Below the pieces are notes generated by a model, which searched no databases, was not told where the DNA came from, and saw only the letters and a program-made list of their open reading frames with translations. Positions 21,101 through 28,130 of a stretch of 64,000 nucleotides of DNA are shown one piece after another. Both the position numbers and the translations under genes were made by a program. The stretch spans positions 157,583 through 221,582 of the forward strand of contig JADYYP010000012.1 of the NCBI GenBank assembly GCA_020853575.1, read 5' to 3'. Position 1 is the stretch's first letter. Each line of letters begins with the position of its first letter. The DNA comes from Planctomycetota bacterium. GTDB taxonomy: Bacteria; Planctomycetota; UBA1135; GCA-002686595.

Positions 21101-23166
21101 CGCAGCTCGAGCTGTACGATCTGACGAAGATCACGGGAAACGAAGGCGATTTCGCGCTCTTGCGCGTGCCGCTCCCAGCGGGAGCGCGCGTGATCGACGG
21201 CAGCGTGGCGTGTCCGCAGGCGGAGCGCGTCGAGGTCACGGCGGGCGAGATCATCGTGTACCTCGCCTCGCGCGTGGGCTTCTGCCGGCTCGAGTATGTC
21301 CTGCTCGGCGCCGCGCCGGGCAAGTACCACGTCCTGCCGGCGAGCATCCGCGGAGCATTCTCGCCGCGACGCGAGTGGACTCTGGCGCCCATGGCGCTCG
21401 CGGTGCTGGCGCGCGGTGAGGAGACGCACGACGTCTACCGAGCGACGCCCGACGAGCTGTACCACAGGGGAATCGCCAAGTTCGAGGCCGGCGACCGCGC
21501 CGGCGCGAGCGCGTTGCTGCGCGAGCTCGTGGATGCGTACGAGGCGCGCTTGCGCGACACGAACCTGAGCCGCTCCTCGGAGGTGCTGCTGATCGACGCC
21601 ATCGAGCGCCGCTCGTCACGCGACATCGTGCGCTTCTTCGAGATCCTGAAGGAGAAGAACCCGGACGTGTACGTGCCCTTCGAGTCGGTGCTGGCGGTGG
21701 GGGCGGCGTACCGCGAGCTCGAGGAGCACGAGCGCGCGCTGTCGATCTTCCGCGCGACGATCGAGGAGACCTTCGGCAAGGAGCTGCGCGTCGTCGGCAC
21801 GCTCGAGGAGCAGCGCGAGCACGACGGGGCGCTGCGCACCCTGGCGCGGCTGTGCGCCGAGTATCCCGATGCGTCGGGGGTTCTCGACGCGTCGCTGAGC
21901 CTCGCCGACAAGCTCCTGGCGCTCGCGCCCCGCGCGCACGCCGAGCCGAGCCTGACAGCGAAGAAGCGCACGCGCATCCAGTTGATCCTCGAGTCCATCT
22001 TCGAGCTGCAGCGCTTCGTGGCGCTGCATCCGCGCGATCCCCGCGCGCCGGAGGCCGCGCTGAACTTGGTGACGGCCCATCTGTCGCTCGACGATTACGC
22101 CGCCGCGTCCAGGCTGGGATCCGAGTTCGCCGAGGTGTTCAAGGAGCCGCGCTACGCCGACGCGTTCTCGTACTCGCGCGCCGTCGCGGAGTGGTACCTG
22201 GGGCACGACGACAAGGCCCTGGACCTCCTGGAGGTGATCGCGAAGGCCGAGTACGTCGACGAGGACGGCAAGAAGTCGCCGTCGGTCAACCGCGAGCTCG
22301 CGCTCTACATCCTGGCGCAGATCCACCACGCGCGGCAGGACTTCGCGCGCGCCTCCGAGCGCTACGAGAGTGTCGCCGAGCAGTTCGTGGACGCGCGCGA
22401 GGCGCTGGCGAGCCTGCGCGAGAAGCGCATCGCTTTGAAGGAAGTCACCGAGGTCCGGCCCGGGCAGCCCGTCAAGCTCGAGCTCTCACACCGCAATGTC
22501 GCGCAGGCCGAGCTCTTGGTCTATCCCGTGGATCTGATGACGCTGTACCTGCGCGAGAAGAACCTGTCCAACGTGACCGCGGTCAACCTCTCGGGCATCG
22601 CGGCGACCGTGCGGCGCGATGTGACGCTGTCGGCCAAGGAGGGCATGCGACCGACGACCACGAGCGTGGAGCTCGGCGTGCTCGAGCCCGGCGCATATCT
22701 CGTCATCGGGCGGGGCGGCGAGCTGCACGCCTCGGGTTTGGTGCTCGTTTCGCCGCTCGAATTGGACGTCAAGGAGGACGCGGAACACGGAGAGCTGCGC
22801 GTGCAAGTCATCGAGCAAGGAACGAACAAGTACGTGCGCAACGCGGACGTGCGCGTGATCGGCACGCTCAACAGCGACTTCGTTTCGGGCCGCACCGACC
22901 CGCGCGGGTTGTTCGTCGCCAGCGGCATCTCTGGCTCCGCGACCGTGATCGCGCGCAGCGGCGACCGACAGTACGCGTTCTATCGCGGAGCGCGCGCTCT
23001 CGCCGTCGTGGCCTCGAAACCCAAGCAACAAGTCGAGCAACTGGACCAGGAGTATTTCGACAACGTGCTGCGCTTCAACGAGGCCGCGCAGAACGAGCGC
23101 GGGAAGAACTGGTCCGACGAGCTGAACCGCGACCGCAAGGGAGTGCAGATCCGCCAAGTGAAGTGA
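15160..23166 (+). CDS. Giant TPR / alpha-2-macroglobulin-like lipoprotein
   Basis: This 2668-residue protein is predicted to be an envelope lipoprotein (lipobox LLSC, Cys26). Residues about 40-590 are TPR-like helical repeats. Macroglobulin-type beta-sandwiches follow: an MG-like domain from about 600, the characteristic FTDRSVYRPGESVRWRAL near 790, SLAVVDDGIFDLYPDLT, and the A2M core GLAFWTPSVTTDAKGEATL near 1380. The position where bacterial A2Ms carry the thioester CxEQ (about 1590) reads VRSIESNSGTAAELL, so the thioester is absent. A helical toroid-like domain, another TPR block (from about 2090) and a final MG-like domain (from about 2430) complete it. That last domain resembles the one at about 610 (VEVYALDLEAYFRKN versus AELLVYPVDLMTLYLREKN). 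Bacterial A2M proteins guard the periplasm against proteases, but without the thioester the role is uncertain. Confidence 0.88.
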   Translation: MIDFQRGVRGWARRTALVLSLGLLSCSAPANPPQDATAASVSNASKGFGVPDAVRAALLKGEFDRALAGIDAAAADKPEQSEWWAYLRGSTLAQARRLEAALEAFQALEAREPASSFRSKARFARADVLREMGRVREAESIYEAEATRLLSERRQVELAAIYFEFADALSTPQARDAAGPNKLDYARAIVLYGKVLELDVPAATRERAQYRQVVCARAQERWDDVVQLCERYRATFDPTVKGARSAGTHVFEVLLGSAQARLNSKNLAGARIALEDLIAALDDARAGASPWEAWRAERDGPALLGLDTLETEAHFALAETYETGDATANLLAIAALRRILARFPAHERGAQVHFAIAERLERSARSEEALAAFARVIEWNDGPQASAEALERSAAFRRDALYRRAVLLLGLERFADGIAALSDYVARFPTGPDWTSAQQGIVDAEFAIGASALRDQKFDDARRAWSEFLARRPLDPRSPQVQFDLAALCVTQATALRESARKDGREAAAADLEALFRSAIEQWRRVQAKYAKSELASRALLEIGKLEELELGNLEAAVLAYRECTFGSAAGEASQRLVELTQPSLVLSTERAWRTDEKARVKLWARNLEKLVVEVYALDLEAYFRKNLGHAGVDDLDLDLIASDQKFEAAFEGFAPYKPLQRDVELPVTGAGVWAVAVTAGELRATTLVVSSDIDLTTRRSALQGLAFAQDARTGAAARGVRVLFAGRAPDGTPAIVEGTTGDDGTALVSLAALDANVPVNTLGLRQGHAASTLGSAVAARFTDTLAARGSLFTDRSVYRPGESVRWRALVREVLEGRLAVEAGAKLALAVRDEQGRLVHAQDVVASKFGSVHGEWALDADAPLGTYVATVTTPRGTQVTGQFEVKLYQAPRVRLELESGREVYYRGETIELVARASYAWGEPLAGTPVRIEFGRLYELTTDARGEARFALPSRDIFGEREVQIRALLPQENASARTTVLVASSEFGASLSVAEPTVLAGSSFDVELRTRVFGGAPIAKAMKLEVLLRRATGGTWTEEKQDERQLATDAQGIAHTTLQLARGGTYMLRARAVDRFDNPIEAELALFVSGDDDPQRLRFVVATHQLDVGQVAQLELVHRGAPGLALVTFEADTLLEHRVVQLASGVNRIEARIDHAHFPNFFVSAAFMRRGQLWTDTTGFDVARSLAIELTPERTPLAPGDTARVRVRVRDSLGRPVEAELSLAVVDDGIFDLYPDLTRALSELSLAPRRPALFTTSSSALFAYAGRTQSIASAVLREAERARRAELERAERGAALSELDDVSKAGAPVTPGAVSTGSDEFFLGRGLEGERPGEPEGNAVGVGGGAAGRFGGRRSAKARGGAGAESDTPLEDLRDRGLAFWTPSVTTDAKGEATLEFSMPRESARWRVTARGCDAAELFGDARATLVTRSEFEVELRAPTELVEGDAPRFVARVHNQTGMTGKAKLTLRTRLGDEQQTYPLEVALGEAAQTEVVFPGLAPLARAGELVLELTAEAELTGTARSGSDAEKISARPYRPSSSTHVSSRVRPWGFEVLDAASGVLDREVRFELALDPARKCRDQRLELDLGPSIDALLVDAALGHTPLLVRSIESNSGTAAELLGACELLEAFESNGRGAAGSSAVVRARAQALVARLASAQHSSGTWGWSGASGVAHAESSALALVALASAATRGLEVPYTAVSSGKEALVRLFREASQQADESKALLSWAMAAHEIADFGALNRLHRQRATLSPAALAFTALALARSDRAAMATEVADELEKRASDFVAPTPRPTCRFALDGNAIWSRSELEMTAFAALALQRAKPASGRIAPALEFLLAQRPWFDARARGMAVAALARRAASLGVAAPNLRVTVDVGGTTRTLELDAARPGSTVAFDLAGRDRVSVALRVEGRGEPHFSAVLRGFSQQFESKSDVRATQSYAAETQREQGRAVQAGFSVLQDQTGAWVNTVTELEFGATTRAQLELYDLTKITGNEGDFALLRVPLPAGARVIDGSVACPQAERVEVTAGEIIVYLASRVGFCRLEYVLLGAAPGKYHVLPASIRGAFSPRREWTLAPMALAVLARGEETHDVYRATPDELYHRGIAKFEAGDRAGASALLRELVDAYEARLRDTNLSRSSEVLLIDAIERRSSRDIVRFFEILKEKNPDVYVPFESVLAVGAAYRELEEHERALSIFRATIEETFGKELRVVGTLEEQREHDGALRTLARLCAEYPDASGVLDASLSLADKLLALAPRAHAEPSLTAKKRTRIQLILESIFELQRFVALHPRDPRAPEAALNLVTAHLSLDDYAAASRLGSEFAEVFKEPRYADAFSYSRAVAEWYLGHDDKALDLLEVIAKAEYVDEDGKKSPSVNRELALYILAQIHHARQDFARASERYESVAEQFVDAREALASLREKRIALKEVTEVRPGQPVKLELSHRNVAQAELLVYPVDLMTLYLREKNLSNVTAVNLSGIAATVRRDVTLSAKEGMRPTTTSVELGVLEPGAYLVIGRGGELHASGLVLVSPLELDVKEDAEHGELRVQVIEQGTNKYVRNADVRVIGTLNSDFVSGRTDPRGLFVASGISGSATVIARSGDRQYAFYRGARALAVVASKPKQQVEQLDQEYFDNVLRFNEAAQNERGKNWSDELNRDRKGVQIRQVK

Positions 23167-23170
23167 AGGG

Positions 23171-23204
23171 GTGCATCGCCCGGAGGCGATTCGCGTCGAT
23201 GCAC
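23171..23204 (+). terminator. Candidate terminator hairpin behind the A2M-like gene
   Basis: The arms GTGCATCG and CGATGCAC are perfectly complementary, and an inner five-base-pair hairpin with a CGGA loop can form as an alternative. It starts four bases after the stop codon. No T-tract follows, so intrinsic termination is not certain. Confidence 0.4.
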
Positions 23205-23488
23205 GGCCGACCGACGCCCGCGAGCGCGCGGCGGACTCGGAGTCCCCGCGGCGCATTCCCACAGGTGGGCCCGCGCTCGGGGATTTCGCTGGGAGTCGGT
23301 GAAACTCTGTGCGTTGGTCCGGACACTGACCCTCGTGCGCAGCGGTGCTCGTCCCGGGCACCGCTCGCAATTTTCTCGAGCTCGCCTGTGAGTCGCGCGT
23401 CCCAGCGGCACGCTTGCGCCACGCGCTTCGGCGAGCAGCCAGACCCAAGAAGTGAAGGACGGTCTCGTGAAGTCTCGCGGAAGTGAAC

Positions 23489-23567
23489 GCTCGCGGAGAA
23501 GTCGAGATGCGAGCTCTCGGCGTGTGATGCGCCGTCGCTCGGTGGGCACCGGAAGTCGAGACCGCGA
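23489..23567. repeat. Dispersed intergenic repeat, copy B
   Basis: This copy shares CGAGCTCTCG (23510-23519), ATGCGCCGTCGC (23527-23538), a diverged GGCACCGGAAGT and GAGACCG with copies A and C in the same order and near-equal spacing. The terminal hairpin is degraded in this copy. It lies upstream of the hypothetical secreted protein gene. Confidence 0.55.
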
Positions 23568-23637
23568 GCCCCTCACCGACCTCTGTGAGCGAGAAGCCCC
23601 GATCCGGCCGACAACGGATCATCCCAGGAGAATCCTC

Positions 23638-24525
23638 ATGAAGTGCTTCGCCACTGTCGGTTCGGCTGCGCTGGTGCTCGCTGCCGCGGTCATGGGCCTT
23701 TCCAGCGCTCCAACCCAAGGTACCGGACGGCCGTCACCCGAGGTGATGCCGTCCGAGCCGGTGTTCCTCACGCGGCGACCGGCGCCTGGATTGGTCTCGA
23801 GGCTCGGCGTCGACATGGTGAAGCGCCACATCACGATCGACAGCACCTACAAGCGAAATGGCGCGGTCGAAGTCTCGCGCCATGCGTTCCTACCGACCGC
23901 CTATTGGCCCACGAGTCTGGCCACGTTCGATGCAGAGCGCATCGTCGTCGCCGGGAAGCGCAGCAATGGTGCGACCGTCGTGGAGCTGTGGCGGCTGACA
24001 TTGCCGAGCGTGCTCGAGGTGGCGGACGAGAACACGTCGGGGATGAACTATGCGATCTCGGATGCGAGCGTGAGTGAGCTCACGCCGCTCTACGACGCTG
24101 CAGTGAGTGGGCGCGACACGGTGTGCGGCATGACGCGCATGCTCGGCACGGGCGGGGCGGAGCCTGCGATGCTCGTGCGCTTCTTCGACTCCAAGCAACT
24201 CGTGCAGATGGGGCTCGGGCAGTTCTTCGACGGGACGGCGGACCCCGTGAGCACGTGGACCGTGCGTGCCACGCCGGTGCCGAGCGGGAGCGCGACCGTG
24301 CAACCCGAGCTCAACCGCAAGGACTTGCACGAGTGGATTGCACTGCGGCACGCCACCCACGGCTACGTGTACTACCTGCAGACGCTCAGTGGCAACGGAC
24401 CCGCGCTGGTGTTCACCGATCACGACCGCGACCGCCAGTTCGATGCGACGGTGCTGGTCGAACTCTCGGACTGGGTGCAGACCTGGACTGGCGACCCGGC
24501 GCAGATCCTGGCCCCTGAGTATTGA
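23638..24525 (+). CDS. Hypothetical secreted protein
   Basis: I do not recognise this 295-residue protein. It starts with a clear signal peptide (MKCFATVGSAALVLAAAVMG then SSAPTQG) and so should be exported. The mature part is rich in short beta-like segments such as ERIVVAGKRSNGATVVELWRL, GYVYYLQTL and ALVFTDHDRDRQFDATVLV, which hints at a beta-propeller or sandwich. No catalytic motif is visible. The ATG is well supported by AGGAG seven bases upstream. It stands alone, with 471 bases before it and 118 after it. Confidence 0.75.
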   Translation: MKCFATVGSAALVLAAAVMGLSSAPTQGTGRPSPEVMPSEPVFLTRRPAPGLVSRLGVDMVKRHITIDSTYKRNGAVEVSRHAFLPTAYWPTSLATFDAERIVVAGKRSNGATVVELWRLTLPSVLEVADENTSGMNYAISDASVSELTPLYDAAVSGRDTVCGMTRMLGTGGAEPAMLVRFFDSKQLVQMGLGQFFDGTADPVSTWTVRATPVPSGSATVQPELNRKDLHEWIALRHATHGYVYYLQTLSGNGPALVFTDHDRDRQFDATVLVELSDWVQTWTGDPAQILAPEY

Positions 24526-24643
24526 ACGCGCGGCGCCCGCGCTCCGACATCGAAGCATGGCCCGGCGGCACCCGCCGACGCTGGCGAAATCGCGAGTCGT
24601 GTGAGTTCGTCGCGCGGCGCTCGCTCGATATGTTGCCTGCTGC

Positions 24644-25840
24644 ATGCGAACCGCGGATGCAGCGATCATCGGAGCCGGGATCGTCGGGCTCGCGACGGCG
24701 TGGAAGCTCGTCGAGAGCCGCCCGCGCGTGCGCGTGATCGTGCTCGACAAGGAGAGCGACGTTGCGCGCCACCAGACCGGCCGCAACTCGGGCGTCGTGC
24801 ATTCGGGGATCTACTACAAGCCCGGCTCGCTCAAAGCGCAGACCTGTCGCCGCGGGAAGGCGCTGCTCGAGAGCTTCTGCCGCGAGCACCAGGTGGCCTT
24901 CGAAGCCTGCGGCAAGGTGGTCGTGGCCACCGATACGCGCGAGCTCCCGCAGCTCGACAAGATCACCGAGCGCGCGCGCGCGAATGGCGTGCAGTGCGAG
25001 CGCATCGATCGCGCGCGCTTGCTCCAACTCGAGCCCCATGCGGCGGGCGTCGAGGCGTTGCACGTCCCCGAGACGGGGATCGTCGACTACATCGGCATGT
25101 GTCGGCGGTTGGCGGCGCTCGTGCGGCTGCGCGGCGGTGAGGTGCTCACGGACGCGCGCGTCACGGCGCTGCACTCGCGCGCGGCTTCGGTCGTGCTGGA
25201 GACGACGCGCGGGGAGGTCGAGGCGCGGCTGGCGATCAACTGCGCAGGCCTGCACAGTGATCGCATCTTGCAGGCGACCGGAGAGGCGCGACCCGCGCGC
25301 ATCGTTCCATTCCGAGGCGAGTACTACGAGCTGGTTCCCCAGGCCCACGGGCTGGTGCGGAACCTGATCTACCCGGTGCCCGATCCGAGCTTCCCGTTCC
25401 TCGGCGTGCACTTCACACGCATGGTGAAAGGCGGCGTCGAGTGCGGCCCCAATGCCGTGCTGGCACTGTCCCGAGAGGGCTATCACTGGGACGACGTGCG
25501 TTTGAGCGAGCTCGCGGACGCGCTCGGCTACGTGGGCTTCTGGCGCTTGGCGGCGCGCAACTGGCGCACGGGCAGCGGTGAGGTGTGGCGCTCGCTTTCC
25601 AAGCGCGCCTTCACCAAAGCGCTGCAACGCTTGTTGCCCGAGATCCGCGCGGAGCACTTGGTGCCGGCGGAAGCGGGCGTGCGTGCCCAAGCGTTGGCGC
25701 GCGACGGTTCGTTGGTCGACGACTTCCTGATCCGCGAGAGCGGCCACGTGGTGCACGTGCTCAATGCACCCTCGCCCGCGGCGACGGCGTCGCTGGCGAT
25801 CGGTGAGAGCATCGCGGCGCGCGCCTTGGAGCGCATCTGA
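24644..25840 (+). CDS. lhgO: L-2-hydroxyglutarate oxidase
   Basis: This 398-residue FAD-dependent oxidoreductase of the DAO fold matches the LhgO/L2HGDH family. It has the N-terminal dinucleotide motif IIGAGIVGLATAWKL (about 8-22), the family signature RHQTGRNSGVVHSGIYYKPGSLK split over the FAD-contact region, the substrate-side FRGEYYELVPQ, YPVPDPSFPFLGVHFTRM and the C-terminal HVLNAPSPAATASLAIG. It oxidises L-2-hydroxyglutarate to 2-oxoglutarate, passing electrons to the quinone pool or oxygen. It is followed after two bases by an LDH2-type dehydrogenase, so the two are probably co-translated and act on 2-hydroxy acids. Confidence 0.92.
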   Translation: MRTADAAIIGAGIVGLATAWKLVESRPRVRVIVLDKESDVARHQTGRNSGVVHSGIYYKPGSLKAQTCRRGKALLESFCREHQVAFEACGKVVVATDTRELPQLDKITERARANGVQCERIDRARLLQLEPHAAGVEALHVPETGIVDYIGMCRRLAALVRLRGGEVLTDARVTALHSRAASVVLETTRGEVEARLAINCAGLHSDRILQATGEARPARIVPFRGEYYELVPQAHGLVRNLIYPVPDPSFPFLGVHFTRMVKGGVECGPNAVLALSREGYHWDDVRLSELADALGYVGFWRLAARNWRTGSGEVWRSLSKRAFTKALQRLLPEIRAEHLVPAEAGVRAQALARDGSLVDDFLIRESGHVVHVLNAPSPAATASLAIGESIAARALERI

Positions 25841-25842
25841 CC

Positions 25843-26928
25843 ATGGTCGAATCGAGGACCTATCCCAGCGAGCGACTGGTCGAGTTCAGCTCGCGCATGT
25901 TCCGCCATTTCGGGGTGCCGGCGCACGAGGCCGCGCTCGCCGCGGACGTGCTCGCCGCCGCGGACCTGCGCGGCATCGACTCGCACGGAGTGGCCCGACT
26001 GCACAGCTACTTCGACATGCTCGAGCTCGGCCGCATCAACCCGCGTCCCAAGCCGCGCATCGTGCGCGAGACACCCAGCACGGCGACCGTCGACGGCGAC
26101 AACGGGTTGGGCTTGGTCGTCGGTCCGTGGGCCAACGAGGTCGCGCTGCGCAAGGCACAGGCCGTCGGTTCGGGCTGGGTCAGCGTGTGCAATTCCAATC
26201 ACTATGGCATCGCCGGCTATTACCCGCTCAAAGCGCTCGAGCGCGATTTGATCGGTTGGTCGATGACGAACTCGACCAAGCTCGTGGCGCCGCTGTGGGG
26301 CGCGGAGCGCATGCTCGGAACGAATCCGATCGCGATCGCGTTCCCGGGGCTGGAGGAGCCGCCGATCGTGATCGATCTGGCGACGCCCGCGGTGGCCTAC
26401 GGCAAGATCGAGATCGCCAAGCGCCGCGGGGAGCGCATCCCGCGGGGCTGGGCGATCGACGCGCGCGGCGAGCCGACCGAGGATCCGCAGGGCATGATCG
26501 ACGGCGGCGCGCTGCTGCCGCTCGGTTCGGACCGAGAGCACGGCGGTCACAAGGGCTACGCGCTGGGGATGATGGTCGACGTGTTGGTCGCGGTGTTGTC
26601 GGGCGCCAACTGGGGGCCGTTCACTCCGCCGTTCGCGTTGCGCCAAGAAGTTCCGGCGCGTTCGGTGGGCAAGGGCATCGGCCACTTCTTCGGAGCGCTG
26701 CAGATCGCGGGCTTCATCGAGCCGCTGGAGTTCAAGCGCCAGATCGACGACCTGGTGCGCACCTTCCGCGCGACGCGGCCCGCTCCGGGCACCGCGGGCC
26801 CGCTGATTCCCGGCGATCCCGAACGCGAGGCGCACGCGGAGCGTTCGCGCAACGGAGTCCCGCTGGTGCTGCCGGTCGTCGAAGACCTGCGCGACATCTC
26901 TCGGCGCACGGGCGTGCCCTTCGACTGA
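25843..26928 (+). CDS. LDH2/malate dehydrogenase family oxidoreductase
   Basis: This 361-residue protein belongs to the NAD(P)-dependent LDH2/MDH2 superfamily, which has its own non-Rossmann fold. Typical segments are DLRGIDSHGVARLHSYFDML (about 45-64), SNHYGIAGYY, MTNSTKLVAPLWGAERMLGTNP split over the cofactor region, and GGHKGYALGMMVDVL. Members reduce or oxidise 2-hydroxy acids such as malate, L-lactate, sulfolactate or ureidoglycolate; the exact substrate cannot be read here. Given the nearby fucose pathway, which should release L-lactate, lactate oxidation is an attractive but unproven role. It starts two bases after lhgO. Confidence 0.88.
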   Translation: MVESRTYPSERLVEFSSRMFRHFGVPAHEAALAADVLAAADLRGIDSHGVARLHSYFDMLELGRINPRPKPRIVRETPSTATVDGDNGLGLVVGPWANEVALRKAQAVGSGWVSVCNSNHYGIAGYYPLKALERDLIGWSMTNSTKLVAPLWGAERMLGTNPIAIAFPGLEEPPIVIDLATPAVAYGKIEIAKRRGERIPRGWAIDARGEPTEDPQGMIDGGALLPLGSDREHGGHKGYALGMMVDVLVAVLSGANWGPFTPPFALRQEVPARSVGKGIGHFFGALQIAGFIEPLEFKRQIDDLVRTFRATRPAPGTAGPLIPGDPEREAHAERSRNGVPLVLPVVEDLRDISRRTGVPFD

Positions 26929-27006
26929 GGCAAGTGGGCTCGTTCGAGCGCGACCGGCGCGGGGCCGCGGCGCGCCACAGCCCGCGGATCGCGCTACAAC
27001 ACTGGC

Positions 27007-28095
27007 ATGTGGACCCCGACCCTGCTCGCCGTCGCGTCGCTCGCCAGCCAGACCCCTGACACCAAGCTCGCCGTCCAGGAGCTGTGGTACCTCGAGTTCT
27101 CTGGAGGTCGGCGTTTCGAGGTCTCGCCGCAGTTGTTGGCCTTGAGCGAGCCGAACGGCGTGTATGCCAATGATCCGGTGAGCGGCGAGTCGCGCTGGTT
27201 CCGCACGGACCTGGGCGAAGGCGTGAGTCGCCCGGAACTCGACGACGACGTGGTCGTGGTGAGCGTCGCCAAGGCCCGCAGCGCCGAAGGTCCGACCGCA
27301 CCCGCGACGTTCGCGCTCGACGCGAACACCGGCGAAACGCTGTGGCGCAGCCCACTCGGCGCGGCGGAAGGCCTGACCGTCGTCGGTCCACACGTGGTCG
27401 GCATCGGCAGCATGTCGAGCGACGGGAAGATCGCGCTCGTCGGATTGAAACGCGCTGACGGAGCGCTCGCCTGGACGCGTGAGCTCGACGGGCTGCGCAA
27501 GCTGAGCGCCGCACCCGAGCCCGCGGGCGAGCTGGTCTTGTGCCGCGTCGACGAGACGCTCGTCGCCGTGCGCGCCTCCACTGGTGATGTCGCGTGGCGC
27601 AGTCCGAGCTCCGAGCTGTCGATGGACGCGCGCTCGAACGGTGAGCTGGTGGTCGCGCTGGGCTCCGACGGCGAACAAGGCGTCGTGCGCGGGCTGATCG
27701 CGAGCAGCGGCGCTCGCAAGTGGGTGTATCCGCTGAGCGCCCCCGCCACGGGACTCGAGATCCTCGGCGAGCAGGTGCTCGTGTTCGACTGGAAGGGTCA
27801 GCTCATGTGCCTGGAGCTCGCCACGGGCAAGGAGCGTTGGAGCGTCGCGGCCGAAGGCGGATCGAGCGTCGACCCGCTGGTGTGCGGGCAGGTCGTGCTG
27901 GTCCAGTGCATCCTGCGCGGAAATTCGAAGCCGACGTGGCGCTGGGTGGGCTTCGACTTGAAGGATGGCGCGCCGCTCGGCGCCGTGCTCCAGGCCGATG
28001 AGATCGACACGCTCGAGGTCGGCGCCGGACGACTGTGGTGGTCGCGGCCGAAACTCGGCGTGCTGCAGAGTCTGGCGCTCGAGCGCAAACCCTGA
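27007..28095 (+). CDS. PQQ-like beta-propeller protein
   Basis: This 362-residue protein consists of PQQ-like propeller blades, visible as repeated patterns: TFALDANTGETLWRSPLG, VGLKRADGALAWTRELDG, VAVRASTGDVAWRSP, GLIASSGARKWVYPL and CLELATGKERWSV. This layout resembles BamB and other scaffold propellers. The N-terminus has a weak hydrophobic stretch, so export is likely but not certain. No catalytic residues of quinoprotein dehydrogenases are seen. It converges on the next gene with 35 bases between the stops. Confidence 0.82.
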   Translation: MWTPTLLAVASLASQTPDTKLAVQELWYLEFSGGRRFEVSPQLLALSEPNGVYANDPVSGESRWFRTDLGEGVSRPELDDDVVVVSVAKARSAEGPTAPATFALDANTGETLWRSPLGAAEGLTVVGPHVVGIGSMSSDGKIALVGLKRADGALAWTRELDGLRKLSAAPEPAGELVLCRVDETLVAVRASTGDVAWRSPSSELSMDARSNGELVVALGSDGEQGVVRGLIASSGARKWVYPLSAPATGLEILGEQVLVFDWKGQLMCLELATGKERWSVAAEGGSSVDPLVCGQVVLVQCILRGNSKPTWRWVGFDLKDGAPLGAVLQADEIDTLEVGAGRLWWSRPKLGVLQSLALERKP

Positions 28096-28130
28096 GCGAA
28101 GTTGCCGCTCGCGTTCCTCCGCGCGCTCGC

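Larger units (their letters stand above)
23167..23637. other. Intergenic region with hairpin and repeat
   Basis: These 471 bases contain no convincing gene. Four bases after the upstream stop there is an inverted repeat GTGCATCG/CGATGCAC (23171-23178 and 23197-23204), with an inner hairpin TCGCC-CGGA-GGCGA, a possible terminator. Repeat copy B lies near the right end. The promoter of the following gene must also be here. A Shine-Dalgarno AGGAG is at 23626-23630. Confidence 0.5.

Noticed and set aside
16591..21465. Leftward frame of 1624 codons opposite the A2M-like gene
   Set aside because: Its composition is Arg/His/Gln-rich without any recognisable domain, while the opposite strand encodes clear TPR and A2M domains.
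15160..23166. Classical thioester alpha-2-macroglobulin
   Set aside because: The CxEQ motif is missing at the expected place, so a standard thioester protease trap is not supported.
23167..23637. Small genes in the 471-base gap
   Set aside because: The open frames have no ribosome-binding site or sensible composition and overlap a hairpin and a dispersed repeat.
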